Below, piece by piece: positions 34,711 to 35,326 of a stretch of DNA of 35,326 nucleotides. Below the pieces are notes generated by a model. The model was not told the origin of the DNA, searched no databases, and saw nothing but the letters and a program-made list of their open reading frames with translations. The position numbers were made by a program, and so were the translations under genes. Location of the stretch: assembly GCA_021810805.1 (NCBI GenBank), contig JAJZHW010000014.1:1-35326 (forward strand), in the 5' to 3' direction. How positions within the stretch are numbered: the first letter of the stretch is position 1; every line of letters starts with the position of its first letter. The DNA is from Nitrospirota bacterium (GTDB lineage Bacteria; Nitrospirota; Leptospirillia; Leptospirillales; Leptospirillaceae).

Positions 34711-35326
34711 TTGGAACAGATCCCACCGATGTCTGGAAGCCTGAAGATCGAGACGAAGGATTTTTCGGCGTTCTACGGGAAGACCCAGGCGCTCAAGAAT
34801 GTGAATTTTGCCGTTCCCGAAAAGAAGATCACCGCCATGATCGGTCCGTCGGGATGCGGAAAGTCGACCTTCCTGCGAAGCCTGAACCGGATGAACGATT
34901 TTATCCCCGGCTTCCGGATGGAGGGCTCCGCCCTCCTCGACGGCCAGGAAATCTACGGAGCCTCGGTCAACCCGGTCCTTCTGCGCCAGCGGGTGGGAAT
35001 GGTCTTCCAGAAGCCCAACCCCTTCCAGATGTCGATCTTTGAAAATGTGGCCTACGGGCTCCGGATCCAGGGGGTCAAGTCTCCTTCCCTCGTCTCCGAC
35101 ATCGTGGAGAAATCCCTGCGGGCCGCCGCTCTCTGGGACGAGGTGAAGGATCGCCTCAAGGGGGCGGCCTTCGCCCTTTCGGGAGGGCAGCAGCAGCGAC
35201 TCTGCATCGCCCGGGCCCTGGCGGTGGAGCCGGAGGTCATCCTTCTCGACGAGCCGGCCTCGGCCCTCGACCCCATCTCCACCGCCCGGATCGAGGAGCT
35301 CATGCAGGATCTCAAGGACAGGTATA
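34711..35326 (+). CDS. pstB: Phosphate ABC transporter ATPase PstB (3' truncated by window)
   Basis: The first 205 residues are present. TTG 34711 has GGGAGG four bases upstream, and ATG 34729 in the same frame has no ribosome-binding site; I choose TTG with some doubt. Walker A 'GPSGCGKST', Q-loop '[10 protein letters not shown]', signature '[14 protein letters not shown]' and Walker B '[15 protein letters not shown]' are all intact, with PstB-specific '[10 protein letters not shown]'. It powers phosphate import at the inner membrane. The window ends about 50-55 residues before the expected C-terminus; phoU, which often follows, would lie outside. Confidence 0.96.
   Translation, partial: MEQIPPMSGSLKIETKDFSAFYGKTQALKNVNFAVPEKKITAMIGPSGCGKSTFLRSLNRMNDFIPGFRMEGSALLDGQEIYGASVNPVLLRQRVGMVFQKPNPFQMSIFENVAYGLRIQGVKSPSLVSDIVEKSLRAAALWDEVKDRLKGAAFALSGGQQQRLCIARALAVEPEVILLDEPASALDPISTARIEELMQDLKDRY

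Overview
The window is a GC-rich (roughly 60 percent), gene-dense piece of a Gram-negative bacterial chromosome. Envelope features include a trimeric-type porin ending in Phe, an LpxH-like phosphoesterase, several Sec signal peptides and a Pst system. An ArsB pump sits beside an ArsR whose C-terminal cysteine cluster closely resembles that of Acidithiobacillus ferrooxidans. Together with the codon use, this suggests an acidophilic, metal-exposed organism, and Leptospirillum (Nitrospirota) is my best guess. That placement is inference from remembered protein families; no database search was possible.

Layout. 1-126 is the tail of a gene resembling an Rpn/YhgA nuclease C-terminus, followed by about 580 bp without a convincing gene. 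707-3740 (+) is a coupled trio: secreted PQQ-type propeller, YkgJ-type cysteine-cluster protein, PAP2 phosphatase. radC (+) then meets arsB (-) tail to tail, and arsB is divergent from arsR (+). pgi and a histidine phosphatase (-) form a sugar-phosphate pair. A secreted protein of unknown function and an EAL-HDOD protein (+) follow. Then come, on the minus strand, a SagB-type tandem nitroreductase and a UbiB-family kinase, followed by a DUF1054 gene (+) and purA (-). A glycosyltransferase/LpxH-like pair (-) is preceded by a globin-sensor/GAF/EAL protein coupled to a 72-residue coiled protein (-). A CDF metal exporter (-) has an unusually long, structured leader with several tiny ORFs. A lone XRE regulator, a three-gene operon (MTH1187 thiamine-binding protein, two-helix membrane protein, 14-helix MFS pump) and a frameshifted Rpn-family gene (all -) lead to a phosphate regulon on the plus strand: DcaP-like porin, PhoB-type regulator, pstS, pstC, pstA and the start of pstB, which is cut by the window edge.

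How the parts work together. The right-hand 6.5 kb reads as one phosphate-starvation unit: the porin, the regulator and pstS are each preceded by 11-nt-spaced direct repeats resembling Pho boxes (four copies before pstS), and a hairpin between pstS and pstC could lower downstream expression. The PhoB-type receiver keeps its phosphoacceptor Asp but lacks the conserved Lys, and no PhoR kinase is present here. Two cyclic-di-GMP-family proteins are present: one with all key EAL residues and a heme-type globin sensor, one degenerate. The least explained stretch is 23312-23985, the CDF leader: near-consensus promoter, nested stem-loops, and small ORFs with ribosome-binding sites.
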